From Mycetocola spongiae (lineage in GTDB: Bacteria > Actinomycetota > Actinomycetes > Actinomycetales > Microbacteriaceae): DNA of 64,000 bases. The notes beneath the pieces are model-generated. The model saw only the letters and a list, made by a program, of their open reading frames with translations, was not told the origin of the DNA and did not search any database. The position numbers were made by a program, and so were the translations under genes. The first letter of the stretch is position 1; the number at the start of each line of letters is the position of its first letter. The DNA is taken from the NCBI RefSeq assembly GCF_020424085.1, contig NZ_CP080203.1:558001-622000 (forward strand). The letters are read 5' to 3'. Of this stretch, positions 52,901-61,802 are shown piece by piece.

Positions 52901-53299
52901 CACAAATGTCATCGCGATGGCGCCCCAGGTGGAGCTCTCGGCCCCGCGCAGCACGGCATCGCGCATCTCGCCGGTATCCTCCTCGCGGAGGGTATCGGTT
53001 TTGCCCTTGAGATAGGACAGCAGGTTGCGCTGATCGGCCCCGCGGGCCCGGCCGGTGGTGGCGTCATTGGAGGCGCCGTTAAACGCGGTATCGGAGGGCA
53101 TCATCAGCGCCAGATAGGCGTCCAGCAGCGTGCTTTTTCCGCTGCCGGAGGCGCCCGAGAGCAGCGTGGCCTCGGCCGAGAAGTCCATCGAGTGGTGGCC
53201 CTGGAAGCCACCCCAGTTCACGAGCTGGAAGGTCTCGGCCCGCCACTGTGTGGTGCCCTCGGTTGCGCCATTAATATGAAACAGGGGAGCGTCACTCAC
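49940..53299 (-). CDS. jetC: JetC/MksB-like SMC-type ATPase
   Basis: SMC/MukB-like ATPase of the Wadjet (JetC) / MksB group, 1119 residues. Walker [10 protein letters not shown] (49-57), long coiled-coil arms with a hinge region in the middle, ABC signature [14 protein letters not shown] (about 1010-1023) and Walker [11 protein letters not shown] (Asp1053, Glu1054). Such ATPases extrude DNA loops and, with JetA, JetB and JetD, cleave plasmids. GTG start 53299 overlaps the jetB stop by 3 bases. No JetD gene follows; a strong terminator does. Confidence 0.92.
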   Translation of the reverse strand: MSDAPLFHINGATEGTTQWRAETFQLVNWGGFQGHHSMDFSAEATLLSGASGSGKSTLLDAYLALMMPSDTAFNGASNDATTGRARGADQRNLLSYLKGKTDTLREEDTGEMRDAVLRGAESSTWGAIAMTFVDDNGRRYTVLRTYFVPRGATASSEVSMKMAVVDGSFDLRQLEGIAETRFDRRALKSLGAGIDVCASYLEFAQKLHTRLGIGAGGDGGKALRLLARIQAGQQVRTVDGLYKSMVLERPSTYAAADKALAHFADLEKSYDAMVTEDSKARVLAPIVELHAEFERAGAEAATIDTFGVHREGATPFTLWRLHAERDLLDAAAEVNALGRRETRERAGSAREQEDTLTRRLAELQKQQRENGGDVLEVLGAELAVLGHRHEQVRAERSDFLRRTAPLGLALDTREEFLVAQGSADLFLSGFEENQRALEAERDVIKRAQYPLEEEKRALRAEEKSLAGREGLVPERLHAARLLIARAAGMDPAELPFVAELLDIAPEQEHWRTAAEVTLGSVARLLLVDETRLDALSRAIDGLDLPTRIGFEGVPLGGPAQFTGDPARISGKLIFKDSPFTAWVAERVGAPHTDALCVEDAAQLGGGGPRVTASGQTRDGKRGAHGDVRDRHIIGFSNTVRLAEIAAEISALDERLAENTALAGAVGARMTQLRQVREAHLSVRDAKWATIDVAAVAAEISEQTAERERILAGSDILRELNAEEDRLILEREGAQREKHLAESEAARLGTDHATLVDRQDAVSAEIEEIEIRQDISLSEEHARRLDEEFAAVGDAADYAAFAAGIRRLRERLLGQSQSATDAAARAQNGLIQIFQTYQERWPDPNLGTGVVSYPGYLEILTGIHTTGLHARRGEWTRRLAEWSGQDLVPLGGAFDGAVEAIEERLGPVNDILETLPFGAGRDRLSIVLRRLANEDVHEFRRELRVLSSAPAEVPSDEQAEERFARLRAFMDRIRETTGGGTSQRDLLLDVRRHVEITAVRSTVDGVEISTYSSLGGKSGGESQELVAFIVGAALRFQLGDESRTRPRFAPVFLDEGFVKSDSEFAGRAVAAWKGLGFQLIVGAPLDKVTALEPYMQSMLSMTKNNATGYSYITELTGVRG

Positions 53300-54033
53300 G
53301 CGGATACCTCGGTGTCTTCCGTATTCGAATCGGGATCGTTTTCGGCCGCGGTGGGCTCGGCCTCCACGGCCAGGTCACCCTCCCCGCCGGGGGCCTCGGG
53401 CCCCATCTCGCCGTTGCTGGCCTGCAACCATTCCAGCAGTTCGCCCAGGCGCTCCAGCGAGAGCAGCACCTCGATCACGGGGGCGATGCGCAGCCGGTCC
53501 GGGTCATCGGATTTCAGCAGGATCGCGGAACGGATGAGGTTATCCACGGCCTTTTCGGCCTTGCGGGCGTCCCCCGAGCGGTCGGTGGCATAGGCGGGCC
53601 GGAACTGGCTGATATATTCCAGCATCTCGGCGCGACCCACAAATACGCTCTCGGCCCCGCCGGCCCGCTCGGTGCGCAGGCGTCCGCGCAGGAATACCAG
53701 CAGGATCGTCTCCTCCCGGGTATAGGCGGTATCGCGCAGCAGCGTGGGAAAACGGCCGCCCTCCTCGGGCTGGGCCTGGCGCTTATAGGCGACCTCATAG
53801 GTATGGTCGATATGCAGTTCCAGGAAGAGCTCGTTGAGGCGCGAGCGGAGCAGGGTTTCCGATTCCAGCAGCGTGCGCCATTCCTGCGGGTGCGCGGCCC
53901 GGGAAAGATAACGGGAGCGCAGCAGCGTCACAAGGGTGCGGCGCTGGGCCGCGCCCAGGCGGCCCTCATCGCCCTCAAAGAGCGAGAGCGAATCGGAATC
54001 CGCGGGAAGCGCGGCGGGGGTGGGCTCGGTCAT
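53296..54033 (-). CDS. jetB: JetB/MksE-like condensin subunit (DUF4194)
   Basis: DUF4194 protein, 245 residues, the kite-like MukE/MksE-type subunit of the Jet complex. Family stretches: [42 protein letters not shown] and [20 protein letters not shown]. The C-terminus is acidic. ATG 54033 overlaps the jetA stop (ATGA), and its own stop overlaps the jetC start, so the three subunits are made in a fixed ratio. Confidence 0.92.
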   Translation of the reverse strand: MTEPTPAALPADSDSLSLFEGDEGRLGAAQRRTLVTLLRSRYLSRAAHPQEWRTLLESETLLRSRLNELFLELHIDHTYEVAYKRQAQPEEGGRFPTLLRDTAYTREETILLVFLRGRLRTERAGGAESVFVGRAEMLEYISQFRPAYATDRSGDARKAEKAVDNLIRSAILLKSDDPDRLRIAPVIEVLLSLERLGELLEWLQASNGEMGPEAPGGEGDLAVEAEPTAAENDPDSNTEDTEVSA

Positions 54034-55544
54034 GCCTGTCCTTGGGTGATCGTTTCGGTGGTGGATTTCTGTTCGGCGAGGGCCCGGGCGGTATCGGGGG
54101 AGACCTGCACGCGCGGCACCCGGAAGGCCTGGGTGCTGTGATCGGGACGCACGGTATGGAATTCCTCGGCCTCGCCGTCCAGGGATTCCAACGCGTCGAT
54201 CTGGGTGAGCAGGTGCAGCACGCCGAAGATTTCCACGGGTCGCCGCAGCCGGCCATCGAGGGTGTTAAACAGGGTGCCGGCACTTGCGCCCTCGGCGGCG
54301 CCGGATAGCAGGGCGTCCCGGATATCCTCCAAAAGCGGCCCTCCCTGGGTGCGAATATCGGCGATCAGCGGCGCCTCGGGGGCCTCCTCCGAGACGTCCT
54401 CAAGCGGCGGGGGAGCGCTTAACCCGGCCGGGTCATAGACCCGCTCGCGCAGGTGACCCACCTCGGGCAGCCCCGGCAGGAGCTCCACGGGCACCGCCGC
54501 GCGCACGGGCGCGGTTTTCATCCAGGTTTCCAGCTCCTGGTTGATCCGGCGCAGCGTGGTCTCCAACTGTCGATCGCGCACCACGTCGTGGTTCACGATA
54601 TGTTCGCGCAGCGTCCCGGTCAGGCGGCTGCGCTGGGAGAGGACATCGTCGATTCCGCTGCGGATCACCGCGACCGTGCCGCGGAACTCGCGGCGTTCGG
54701 CGGGGGACAGGCGCGCGGAGAAGGGGTGTTCGAGGATCGCGTCGATATCGCGGCGGAGCCCGGCGAGGAGCTCATCATCGCGCAGCAGCGCAAACGCCCC
54801 CTCAAACGCGCGGCCCTCGGGCGTGCCCGACATCAGCTCATCGGTTTTGGCCAGGTATTCGTCGAGCACCTGCACGATCGGGCGCTCCTCGGAGCGGAAA
54901 TCGCTGATGATCTGGCGGTGCATTCCGGCCACGGATTCCTCGACCCGCTTAAAGTCGCTCGGCAGCTGGGCGATCAGGTTGATCAGGTTGGCATAGCCGT
55001 CCTGCATCCGTTCGGGGGAGGCGGTGGGGATCTCCCCGCCCGCGGCCAGCCGGGTGCGCTCGGCGGTGAGCTCCTCGATCCTGGTGTCCAGCCGGGCGAG
55101 GCGCGCCTCGCGATCGGGGGTGGACTCGGCGGCCCAGTGCGACATCGTATCCAGGATGGTGGTGAGCCGAGACTCGCTCAGCAGCGCGCGGTCCTTGGCC
55201 AGGCCGTCCACGATCGAGAGCGCCTCCAGGGCGTGCGAGGTGAGCGAATAGGATTCCTCGCCGTCGGCGCCGAGCGAGCGGTAGAGCCAGGCGTCGTTCA
55301 TCCACTGCACACACAGCGCCCGGCCCGCCAGTGCGGGGATCTCCTCGCCCGCGGACGCCAGATCGGCCAGCAGCGAGTCCACCCGAATATGCAGCCGCTC
55401 GGCGTGTACGCTCTGCCGGTCGCGCCCAAACGTGGTCTTAAATACGGCGAGCACCAGCGGCGCCCATTTGCGGTCGAGGAGGCGCAGGGTGGGCTTATCA
55501 AAGGCCTCGCGTACCCGGGCCAGCTCGGCGGTAATCTCACTCAC
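54030..55544 (-). CDS. jetA: JetA/MksF-like condensin subunit (DUF3375)
   Basis: DUF3375 protein, 504 residues, the kleisin-like MukF/MksF-type subunit linking the ATPase heads. Starts [32 protein letters not shown]; helical throughout. GTG 55544 is chosen: TATGGT ends 8 nt upstream (leaderless-like). A six-codon frame from ATG 55555 also ends on this start and has GGAG upstream, so coupled translation is the other possibility. First gene of jetABC. Confidence 0.9.
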   Translation of the reverse strand: MSEITAELARVREAFDKPTLRLLDRKWAPLVLAVFKTTFGRDRQSVHAERLHIRVDSLLADLASAGEEIPALAGRALCVQWMNDAWLYRSLGADGEESYSLTSHALEALSIVDGLAKDRALLSESRLTTILDTMSHWAAESTPDREARLARLDTRIEELTAERTRLAAGGEIPTASPERMQDGYANLINLIAQLPSDFKRVEESVAGMHRQIISDFRSEERPIVQVLDEYLAKTDELMSGTPEGRAFEGAFALLRDDELLAGLRRDIDAILEHPFSARLSPAERREFRGTVAVIRSGIDDVLSQRSRLTGTLREHIVNHDVVRDRQLETTLRRINQELETWMKTAPVRAAVPVELLPGLPEVGHLRERVYDPAGLSAPPPLEDVSEEAPEAPLIADIRTQGGPLLEDIRDALLSGAAEGASAGTLFNTLDGRLRRPVEIFGVLHLLTQIDALESLDGEAEEFHTVRPDHSTQAFRVPRVQVSPDTARALAEQKSTTETITQGQA

Positions 55545-55708
55545 GCGGCCGCACCATATCTGAACTCTCCTCACCCGTGCCCCGGTATAGATTTTGGGGA
55601 CTGAACCATTATGGCCCCCCATATTCTCCCCCGCCGGACCCCGGCGACACGACCCGCGACGCGTCCGATGACGCGGCCCGACAGCCCACACTGAAAAACG
55701 CTCGCTAT

Positions 55709-55729
55709 TTGTATACAATCTGTTAGGCT
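55709..55729 (+). promoter_or_regulatory. Palindrome and -10 box upstream of cycA
   Basis: TTGTATACAA (55709-55718) is a perfect 10-bp palindrome of the kind bound by GntR/FadR-type regulators; TAGGCT (55724-55729) is a plausible -10 box for cycA. The -35 box is not clear. The rest of the 229-bp gap to jetA holds nothing else that I can support. Confidence 0.45.
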
Positions 55730-55773
55730 CGCCGGATGTTCAACGACGAACACATTTCTGTTGGAGGGGCCTC

Positions 55774-57231
55774 ATGGCACGGAGAAAAAAAGACGTTACC
55801 GCGGTGCCGTTTCAGGCGGAGCCGTTAACAAACTCGATACCCACGCAGCCGCACCTGGCGCGTAACCTCTCGAATCGCCATCTGCAGCTGATTGCAATCG
55901 GCGGGGCGATCGGCACCGGCCTGTTTATGGGATCGGGTAAAACGATCTCGCTCGCCGGACCCAGCATCCTGATCGTCTACGCGGTGATCGGGTTCATGCT
56001 GTTTTTTGTGATGCGGGCGCTCGGGGAGCTCCTGCTCTCCAATCTGAACTATCGTTCCTTTGCGGATTTTGCCGGCGATCTGTTGGGGCCCTGGGCCACG
56101 TTTTTCACGGGCTGGACGTATTGGCTGTGTTGGATCGTCACGGGAGTGGCTGATGTGATCGCCGTGGCCGGCTATGCCAAGTTCTGGTGGCCCGACCTGT
56201 GGCAGTGGGTCCCGGCGCTCGCGCTGATCGTGCTGCTGTTGGTGCTTAACCTGCCCACCGTGCGCAATTTTGGCGAGACCGAGTTCTGGTTTGCGCTGGT
56301 CAAGATCATTGCGATCATCGCGCTGATCGCGGTGGGTATCTATATGCTCGCCACCTCGTTTGTTTCCCCCGAGGGTCACGTGGCCAAGATCTCCAACCTC
56401 TGGGAGTTTGACGGGCTGTTCCCGAACGGCTTCATGGGCTTTGTGGCCGGCTTCCAGATCGCTGTATTTGCGTTTGTGGGTATCGAGCTGGTGGGTACCG
56501 CGGCGGCCGAGACCAAGAACCCCGAGAAGAACCTGCCCAAGGCGATTAACTCGATCCCGATCCGGATCATCCTGTTTTATGTGGGCGCGCTCTTTGTGAT
56601 CCTCACGGTCACGCCCTGGAACGAGATTAAGGCGGGGGAGAGCCCGTTTGTGGCGATGTTTGCCCTGGCCGGGCTGGCGATCGCGGCGAGCGTGGTGAAT
56701 TTTGTGGTGCTGACCTCGGCGGCCTCCAGCGCCAATAGTGGCATTTATTCAACATCGCGGATGATTTTTGGCCTCGCGAGCAATGGCGACGCACCCAAGC
56801 GCCTGGCCAAGCTCAGCAGCCGCAAGGTGCCGGTAAACGCGCTGTTCTTCTCCTGTGTTTTCCTGCTCTCGGGCGTGGTGCTGTTGTATACGGGAAACGG
56901 CATTATCGAGGCGTTTACCATCGTGACCACCATCTCCTCGGTGCTGTTCATCTTTGTCTGGTCGATCATCCTGGCCTCCTATATCGTGTATCGCCGGAAG
57001 CGTCCGGAGCTGCACGCGGCCTCGAAGTTTAAGATGCCCGGCGGCATTCCCGCCTGCATCATGGTGTTTGCGTTTTTTGCCTTTATCCTCTGGGCCCTGA
57101 CCCAGAAGGAGGACACCCTGATGGCCGTAGCCCTGACCCCGGCCTGGTTTGCCCTGCTGGGGATCGTGTACTGGTCGATGCTGCGCCGCCGACGCCGGGC
57201 CGGAATCAGCACCGAGCCCGCGGTCTACTAA
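55774..57231 (+). CDS. cycA: D-serine/D-alanine/glycine permease
   Basis: Amino acid-polyamine-organocation permease, 485 residues, 12 membrane segments, very close to E. coli CycA over its whole length: LSNRHLQLIAIGGAIGTGLF, MGSGKTISLAGPSI, MRALGELLLSNLNYRSFADF, GFQIAVFAFVGIELVGTAAAE and NFVVLTSAASSANSGIYSTSRM. It imports D-Ala, Gly and D-Ser with protons. GGAGG lies before the ATG. D-Ala released during wall turnover is a natural substrate, which links it to the salvage genes in the window. Confidence 0.93.
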   Translation: MARRKKDVTAVPFQAEPLTNSIPTQPHLARNLSNRHLQLIAIGGAIGTGLFMGSGKTISLAGPSILIVYAVIGFMLFFVMRALGELLLSNLNYRSFADFAGDLLGPWATFFTGWTYWLCWIVTGVADVIAVAGYAKFWWPDLWQWVPALALIVLLLVLNLPTVRNFGETEFWFALVKIIAIIALIAVGIYMLATSFVSPEGHVAKISNLWEFDGLFPNGFMGFVAGFQIAVFAFVGIELVGTAAAETKNPEKNLPKAINSIPIRIILFYVGALFVILTVTPWNEIKAGESPFVAMFALAGLAIAASVVNFVVLTSAASSANSGIYSTSRMIFGLASNGDAPKRLAKLSSRKVPVNALFFSCVFLLSGVVLLYTGNGIIEAFTIVTTISSVLFIFVWSIILASYIVYRRKRPELHAASKFKMPGGIPACIMVFAFFAFILWALTQKEDTLMAVALTPAWFALLGIVYWSMLRRRRRAGISTEPAVY

Positions 57232-57237
57232 AAATAG

Positions 57238-57280
57238 AACGGCCGGGCCATTCCCGTGGGGGAGTGGCCCGGCCGTTTTG
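57238..57280. terminator. Terminator between cycA and the usp gene
   Basis: 13-bp stem (57238-57250 with 57265-57277) followed by TTTT; convergent genes on both sides. Confidence 0.8.
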
Positions 57281-57289
57281 CTGCCGCCG

Positions 57290-57823
57290 CTAGGAGGTCG
57301 TCTCCTCGGGTGTGGCCTCGGGGCGTTCGGGATCGATGCGGGGGCCGCGGTCATCGGGTACCACCAGGACGGGGCGTAGCTGATGGCGGGCGAGCCAGGT
57401 GGCGGGGGAGCCGCCGATCAGGTCCTCGGCGCGGTGGGCGAAGCCGCGGCGCACGCCGCCCATCACGATCATCGCGGCGTCCTCGGCCTCGGCCAGCCGA
57501 TCCAGGGCGCGGACGGGATCGCCGCCGAGCTCCACGAGTTTCCAGTCCACGCGCGCGGCATCCGGCCGGGCGGCGATATACGCGCGCAGGCCGGCCAGGA
57601 TGCGGCCGGATTCCTCATCGGCCTCGGGGGAGAGCGAGAGGGAGTCGCGGGCCGAAAAATCGGCCTGTTCGATCAGCGCGCTCCCGCGCTGCACATAGGC
57701 GAAGATCGCGCGGGCGTTCATGGCCGCGGCGGCACCGAGTGCGGTATCGATGACCACGGCCGCCTGACCGGGCATCACGCCGATCACGAGGCGGGGAATT
57801 GCGGTTCCGGCGAAGGCGGTCAT
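57290..57823 (-). CDS. Universal stress protein family protein
   Basis: UspA-fold protein, 177 residues. The nucleotide-binding signature GGVRRGFAHRAEDLIGGSPATWLARHQLRPVLVVP follows the G-2x-G-9x-G-S pattern, so ATP binding is likely. The N-terminal strand LVIGVMPGQAAVVIDTAL replaces the more usual VGVDGS. Single gene; a palindromic region lies upstream. Function would be stress survival; not further defined. Confidence 0.82.
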   Translation of the reverse strand: MTAFAGTAIPRLVIGVMPGQAAVVIDTALGAAAAMNARAIFAYVQRGSALIEQADFSARDSLSLSPEADEESGRILAGLRAYIAARPDAARVDWKLVELGGDPVRALDRLAEAEDAAMIVMGGVRRGFAHRAEDLIGGSPATWLARHQLRPVLVVPDDRGPRIDPERPEATPEETTS

Positions 57824-57856
57824 GAGCGTTTCCTCTCGGGGGTCCGGTGGAGTTTC

Positions 57857-57954
57857 TGCGTTAGTCTCACGCTAATGCGCAATCGGCCTTCCCGATAGCC
57901 CCCGCGGCCCGGGGAAGGACCCCAATACACGTTACTTGACATAATGTGCATTAT
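57857..57954. promoter_or_regulatory. Palindromes upstream of the usp gene
   Basis: ATAATG-TG-CATTAT (57941-57954) is a perfect inverted repeat, and GCGTTAG (57858-57864) faces CTAATGC (57872-57878) with one mismatch. Both are possible operators in the 292-bp gap between the divergent usp and small membrane protein genes. A TTGACA at 57936 has no -10 partner. Confidence 0.35.
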
Positions 57955-58115
57955 CGGCGCAATCGGGTAATTTCCGGGGACGGGACAGTTTCGGCCAATT
58001 ATGCCCGGAATCATGCCGATCCTGAGAGAATATCGGCGCACGGCCTCCGCCGTGCGGGCGGCGCGCTCACACCGTCGCTCCATCCCGCTTCATAATCTCA
58101 AGGAGACACGTCGTC

Positions 58116-58484
58116 GTGCACGATACCAATATCGCCCTCATGGTGATCGCCCTGGGTTGCCTGTTTCTTGTTTTTGCGGTGTCCTGCTTTATTGGCGCCG
58201 TTGCCCTGACCCGCACCCAGCCGCAGACGGTTCACGCGCAGGATGTTTATGCGCCGCGTCCCGGCCAGCGCCGCGAGGAGCCCGTGGAGGGTGGCACGCT
58301 GCCGATCATCATCCTCGGCCTGGGGCTCGCCGTCGCCGGCGTCCTGATCCTCGTATTTGGCTGGAGCGGCCCGGGCGTCTATGCGCCGATTGCCGTCCTG
58401 GGTGGCGTCTGGCTGGTGCTGGGAATCCTCTTCCTCACCCACCACGCGGGCCCCGTGGCCAAGGCCGGCATCGCCGGTCGCTAG
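58116..58484 (+). CDS. Small membrane protein of unknown function
   Basis: 122 residues with a first membrane helix at the N-terminus (IALMVIALGCLFLVFAVSCFIGAVAL), a charged stretch of about 35 residues, and two more helices (PIIILGLGLAVAGVLILVFGW, PIAVLGGVWLVLGILFL). I do not recognise a family. AAGGAG precedes the GTG start with long spacing (10 nt). It sits between a stress protein and an HdeD-like gene, so an envelope-stress role is possible. Confidence 0.65.
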   Translation: MHDTNIALMVIALGCLFLVFAVSCFIGAVALTRTQPQTVHAQDVYAPRPGQRREEPVEGGTLPIIILGLGLAVAGVLILVFGWSGPGVYAPIAVLGGVWLVLGILFLTHHAGPVAKAGIAGR

Positions 58485-58490
58485 CCGCGA

Positions 58491-58566
58491 GCCGGGGGTT
58501 TAAGTCTTAAACCCCCGGCCACTCCCCCAATACACCTCGCCCGCACCCCTCGAACGGGGTGCGGGC
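58491..58566 (+). terminator. Tandem hairpins
   Basis: First hairpin: 14-bp arms 58491-58504 and 58506-58519. Second: 11-bp arms 58539-58549 and 58556-58566. Neither has a good T-run, but together they should end the upstream transcript. The remaining gap to 58763 shows no convincing promoter. Confidence 0.55.
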
Positions 58567-58763
58567 GTCGGCGTTATACCAACCTCTCCGCCCCGTATTC
58601 ATGCCGCCCGCCCGGTTGCCCCCATAACCGGGTGTCCGGCGCGCGCCGCCGAGCCGCTTAAAAGCCTAGAAATGCAACTTACCGAGCACTAAGCTCTCAG
58701 TTAACACACAGGGGACCCGGGGAAATCGCCGCGGCCCATCCCCCATCGAAAGGCACGCGCACC

Positions 58764-59327
58764 ATGACAAGCAATACGGTTATCGACACCCGGAGCCTCC
58801 CGGAGAAGGCGGTTCGCGGCATTCGCGCCGGTCTCATCGTGACCGGGGCCATCGGAATCCTCGTGGGTATTCTGATCCTCGCCCAGCCCGGTTCCGCCCT
58901 CGTCGCCGTGGGTTGGCTCTTTGGTCTCTACTTCATCGTGGCCGGAATCCTGCGCCTGACCACCACGATTCTCGCCAAGGAATCCGGCACTGCCGCCCGC
59001 ATCTTCACCGGAATCCTCGGTGCGCTGCTGATCATCGGTGGTATCTATACCCTCGCCAACCCGGTCTTTGGTGCCGCGGTTCTGGCCATGGTCATCGGAA
59101 TCACCTGGGTCATCGAGGGTATCGCCTCGCTGGCCGACCGCAGCAACGACCGCGCACGCTGGTTCGCCGTGGTCTACGGAATCATCAGCATCGTCGCCGG
59201 TGTGCTCGTCTTTTTCATTCCCGTGACCACCGCGGCCGTCCTGCTGGTCTTTGTGGCCATCATGATGATCGTGGCCGGCGTGGTGCAGATCGTTCAGGCC
59301 TTCCTGTTTGGCCGCCACGGCAAGTAG
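58764..59327 (+). CDS. HdeD-family (DUF308) membrane protein
   Basis: DUF308/HdeD-type membrane protein, 187 residues, six short hydrophobic helices in three related hairpins (GIRAGLIVTGAIGILVGILILAQPGSAL, IVAGILRLTTTI, GALLIIGGIYTLANP and so on). E. coli HdeD supports acid resistance at high density; the biochemical role is unknown. AAAGG precedes the ATG. Single gene with its own terminator. Confidence 0.85.
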   Translation: MTSNTVIDTRSLPEKAVRGIRAGLIVTGAIGILVGILILAQPGSALVAVGWLFGLYFIVAGILRLTTTILAKESGTAARIFTGILGALLIIGGIYTLANPVFGAAVLAMVIGITWVIEGIASLADRSNDRARWFAVVYGIISIVAGVLVFFIPVTTAAVLLVFVAIMMIVAGVVQIVQAFLFGRHGK

Positions 59328-59333
59328 CCACCT

Positions 59334-59368
59334 AAAAAAGGGCCCCGCCGATGGCGGGGCCCTTTTTT
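59334..59368. terminator. Bidirectional terminator
   Basis: Perfect 16-bp stem including A6 and T6 tracts (59334-59349 with 59353-59368, loop GAT) between convergent genes. Confidence 0.9.
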
Positions 59369-59376
59369 GACGGCGT

Positions 59377-60138
59377 TTAGCCGCCGAAGCTCGCGGTATC
59401 GCCAACCAGGCGAGTGTTATCCGCGGGGACGGGCTCCACGGCGGCGAGGGCCACCTCGGCGGCAAACTCGGCCACGTTATAGAGCTTGCCGGCCTGTGCC
59501 CGGCGCTCGGCAATCGCGCCGGGGTTCATCCGGTCCAGCAGCGTGGCCGTGATGGTTCCCTCGATCATGTCGCCCGAGACCACAATAAACTCGATACCCG
59601 CCTCGGTGAGCGCGGGGATCTGCTCGCGCAGCGCATCCTCGCCCGCGCGCTTGGACAGCGCGACCGGCAGGTACTCGGGCATGGTCGGGGTGGTCTTAAT
59701 AAAGTGGGCCTGGTGGCTGGTCACAAAAACCACGCGCGAACCGGCAGACAGCAGCGGGCGTGCGGCCTCCAGCACGTTCAGCTGGGCATCGCGGTTCAGC
59801 GTCAGGGCATAATCCTCGGCCATGCCGGATTCCATGCCGCCCGAGGCGTTAAGCACGAGGATATCCAGCGAGCCATACTCGGCCGCGATGGTCGCCATCA
59901 GCTCGGCCACGGACGCGGGATCGGTCAGGTCGGCACCCACGCTGATCGCGGTGCCACCGGCCTCGCGGATCTGCTCGGCGAGCTTCACCGCGCGGGCCTC
60001 CTTATTACGGAAGTTGATCACAACATTGGCGCCGGCCTCGGCAAAGTAGCGCACGGTATCGGCGCCCACTCCCCGCGAAGATCCGGTCACGAGGACGTTT
60101 TTACCGGACAGGCTTCCCGGGGTGAGGATTTCAGACAC
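59377..60138 (-). CDS. Short-chain dehydrogenase/reductase
   Basis: SDR-family oxidoreductase, 253 residues. Cofactor motif VTGSSRGVGADTVRYF (TGxxxGxG), DLTDPASV, and LVLNASGGMESG in place of NNAG. The catalytic Ser is in VVFVTSHQA, and the YxxxK equivalent is in YLPVALSKRAGE, where Tyr and Lys are further apart than usual. GTG 60138 with AAGGAG 11 nt upstream. Substrate unknown. Confidence 0.82.
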   Translation of the reverse strand: MSEILTPGSLSGKNVLVTGSSRGVGADTVRYFAEAGANVVINFRNKEARAVKLAEQIREAGGTAISVGADLTDPASVAELMATIAAEYGSLDILVLNASGGMESGMAEDYALTLNRDAQLNVLEAARPLLSAGSRVVFVTSHQAHFIKTTPTMPEYLPVALSKRAGEDALREQIPALTEAGIEFIVVSGDMIEGTITATLLDRMNPGAIAERRAQAGKLYNVAEFAAEVALAAVEPVPADNTRLVGDTASFGG

Positions 60139-60311
60139 TGTACTTTTGCTCCTTGAGTGGCAGCGGATAAAAAAATGGGGGCACGGGCCCTCGTAGAGAC
60201 TACCAAAGGGACGGCGGCTTAATTGGTGCCACTCCCCCAAACTTCGCGGGCCCAACTGATAGGTTTATACAAAGAGTTCTCGCCGAGAGCCCAGGAAGAA
60301 CTGGACCCGAT

Positions 60312-60773
60312 ATGGAGATCACACCGTATATCTGGATCGCGTGGCTTGCGCTGATCCTCATATTCATCATCATCGAGATGCTCACCCTGGAATTTACGTT
60401 CCTGATGTTGGCCATCGGAAGCTTCATCGGGCTGCTCAGCGGCGTCATCCAGGTCCCCTGGTACGGGCAGATCATCATCGCGGGTGTCGCCGCAATGCTG
60501 CTGATCTTCCTCGTCCGGCCTCCCCTACTCCGCGCCCTCCAGCGCGGCGGGGATCCCACCAAGAGCAACCTCGATGCCCTGATCGGCCTCGGGGGCACGG
60601 TCCTGGAGACCGTCTCGGCCGGCACCGGCCTGGTGAAGCTCGCCAATGGCGATACCTGGACCGCCCGCACCGAAAGCTCCGCCCCGGGCAGCGCCCTTGA
60701 ACCCGGGACCCCCATCACCGTCGCCGTTATCGACGGAGCCACCGCGCTCGTGAAACCCGAACAGGTTGTTTAA
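60312..60773 (+). CDS. NfeD-family membrane protein
   Basis: Short NfeD protein, 153 residues: two or three N-terminal membrane helices (IWIAWLALILIFIIIEMLTLEFTFLMLAIG; GQIIIAGVAAMLLIFLV) and a C-terminal OB-fold (LDALIGLGGTVLETVSAGTGLVKLANGDTWTA). NfeD proteins pair with SPFH proteins in membrane microdomains; the next gene, with no gap, is one. The two stop/start codons abut, so they are co-translated. Confidence 0.9.
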   Translation: MEITPYIWIAWLALILIFIIIEMLTLEFTFLMLAIGSFIGLLSGVIQVPWYGQIIIAGVAAMLLIFLVRPPLLRALQRGGDPTKSNLDALIGLGGTVLETVSAGTGLVKLANGDTWTARTESSAPGSALEPGTPITVAVIDGATALVKPEQVV

Positions 60774-61802
60774 ATGAATAAACTCGACATCTCCGACGGC
60801 ATGTCCGCCGGAACCATCGTGGGGCTCATCGCCCTTGTCATCGTCATTATCTTTGTGCTGGTTGTTATCTCGCGCGCCGTGCGGATCATCCCGCAGTCGC
60901 AGAGCGGCATCGTGGAGCGCCTCGGGCGCTATCACAAGACCCTGCAGCCGGGCCTGAATATCCTGGTTCCGTTTATCGACCGGCTTCGCCCGCTGATCGA
61001 TATGCGCGAGCAGGTTGTCTCCTTCCCGCCCCAGCCCGTGATCACCGAGGATAACCTCGTGGTCTCGATCGATACCGTGGTGTATTTCCAGGTCACCGAC
61101 GCGCGCGCCGCGACCTATGAGATCGCCAACTACCTGGGTGCCGTGGAACAGCTCACCACCACCACGCTGCGAAACGTCGTGGGTGGGCTTAACCTCGAGG
61201 AGGCGCTGACCAGCCGCGATAACATCAACGGACAGCTGCGCATCGTCCTGGACGAGGCCACCGGCAAATGGGGCATCCGCGTGGGTCGTGTGGAGCTGAA
61301 GGCCATCGATCCGCCCCTGTCGATCCAGGATTCCATGGAGAAGCAGATGCGTGCCGAGCGGGATAAGCGTGCCGCGATCCTCATCTCCGAGGGAACCAAG
61401 CAGTCCGCGATCCTCGAGGCCGAGGGAGCCCGGCAGTCCGATATCCTCCGCGCCGAGGGTGAGGCCCAGGCCGCGGTCCTCCGCGCCAATGGTGAGGCCG
61501 AGGCCATTAAGACGGTCTTCGCCTCGATCCACGAGGGAAACCCCGATAATAAGCTGCTGGCCTATCAGTACCTGCAGACGCTGCCCAAGCTCGCCGATGG
61601 TTCGGCCAATAAGCTCTGGATCATCCCGTCCGAGCTCACCGAGGCGCTGAAGGGCATCGGCGGGGCCTTCACCCCGAAGAACGGCGAGCCCACGCCGGGA
61701 GCCGGCTCCCCCGCGGCGCCCTCCGCCCTGCCGGAGATTCCCGCCGAGATCGCGGCGGCCCTGGGTTATACCAAGATCAAGCCCGAGGGTTCGGGTGACT
61801 AA
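60774..61802 (+). CDS. SPFH/band 7 (stomatin, QmcA-like) membrane protein
   Basis: Stomatin-like SPFH protein, 342 residues. One N-terminal membrane anchor (IVGLIALVIVIIFVLVVISRAV), then the band 7 domain (IIPQSQSGIVERLGRYHKTLQPGLNILVPFIDRL) and a coiled coil rich in Ala, Glu and Arg (QSAILEAEGARQSDILRAEGEAQAAVLRANGEAEAI). It forms oligomers that organise membrane patches. Partner of the NfeD protein upstream; it overlaps the GDPD gene by 8 nt. Confidence 0.93.
   Translation: MNKLDISDGMSAGTIVGLIALVIVIIFVLVVISRAVRIIPQSQSGIVERLGRYHKTLQPGLNILVPFIDRLRPLIDMREQVVSFPPQPVITEDNLVVSIDTVVYFQVTDARAATYEIANYLGAVEQLTTTTLRNVVGGLNLEEALTSRDNINGQLRIVLDEATGKWGIRVGRVELKAIDPPLSIQDSMEKQMRAERDKRAAILISEGTKQSAILEAEGARQSDILRAEGEAQAAVLRANGEAEAIKTVFASIHEGNPDNKLLAYQYLQTLPKLADGSANKLWIIPSELTEALKGIGGAFTPKNGEPTPGAGSPAAPSALPEIPAEIAAALGYTKIKPEGSGD

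Noticed and set aside
57936-57941. TTGACA as a -35 box for the small membrane protein gene
   Set aside because: No acceptable -10 hexamer lies 15-19 bp downstream.
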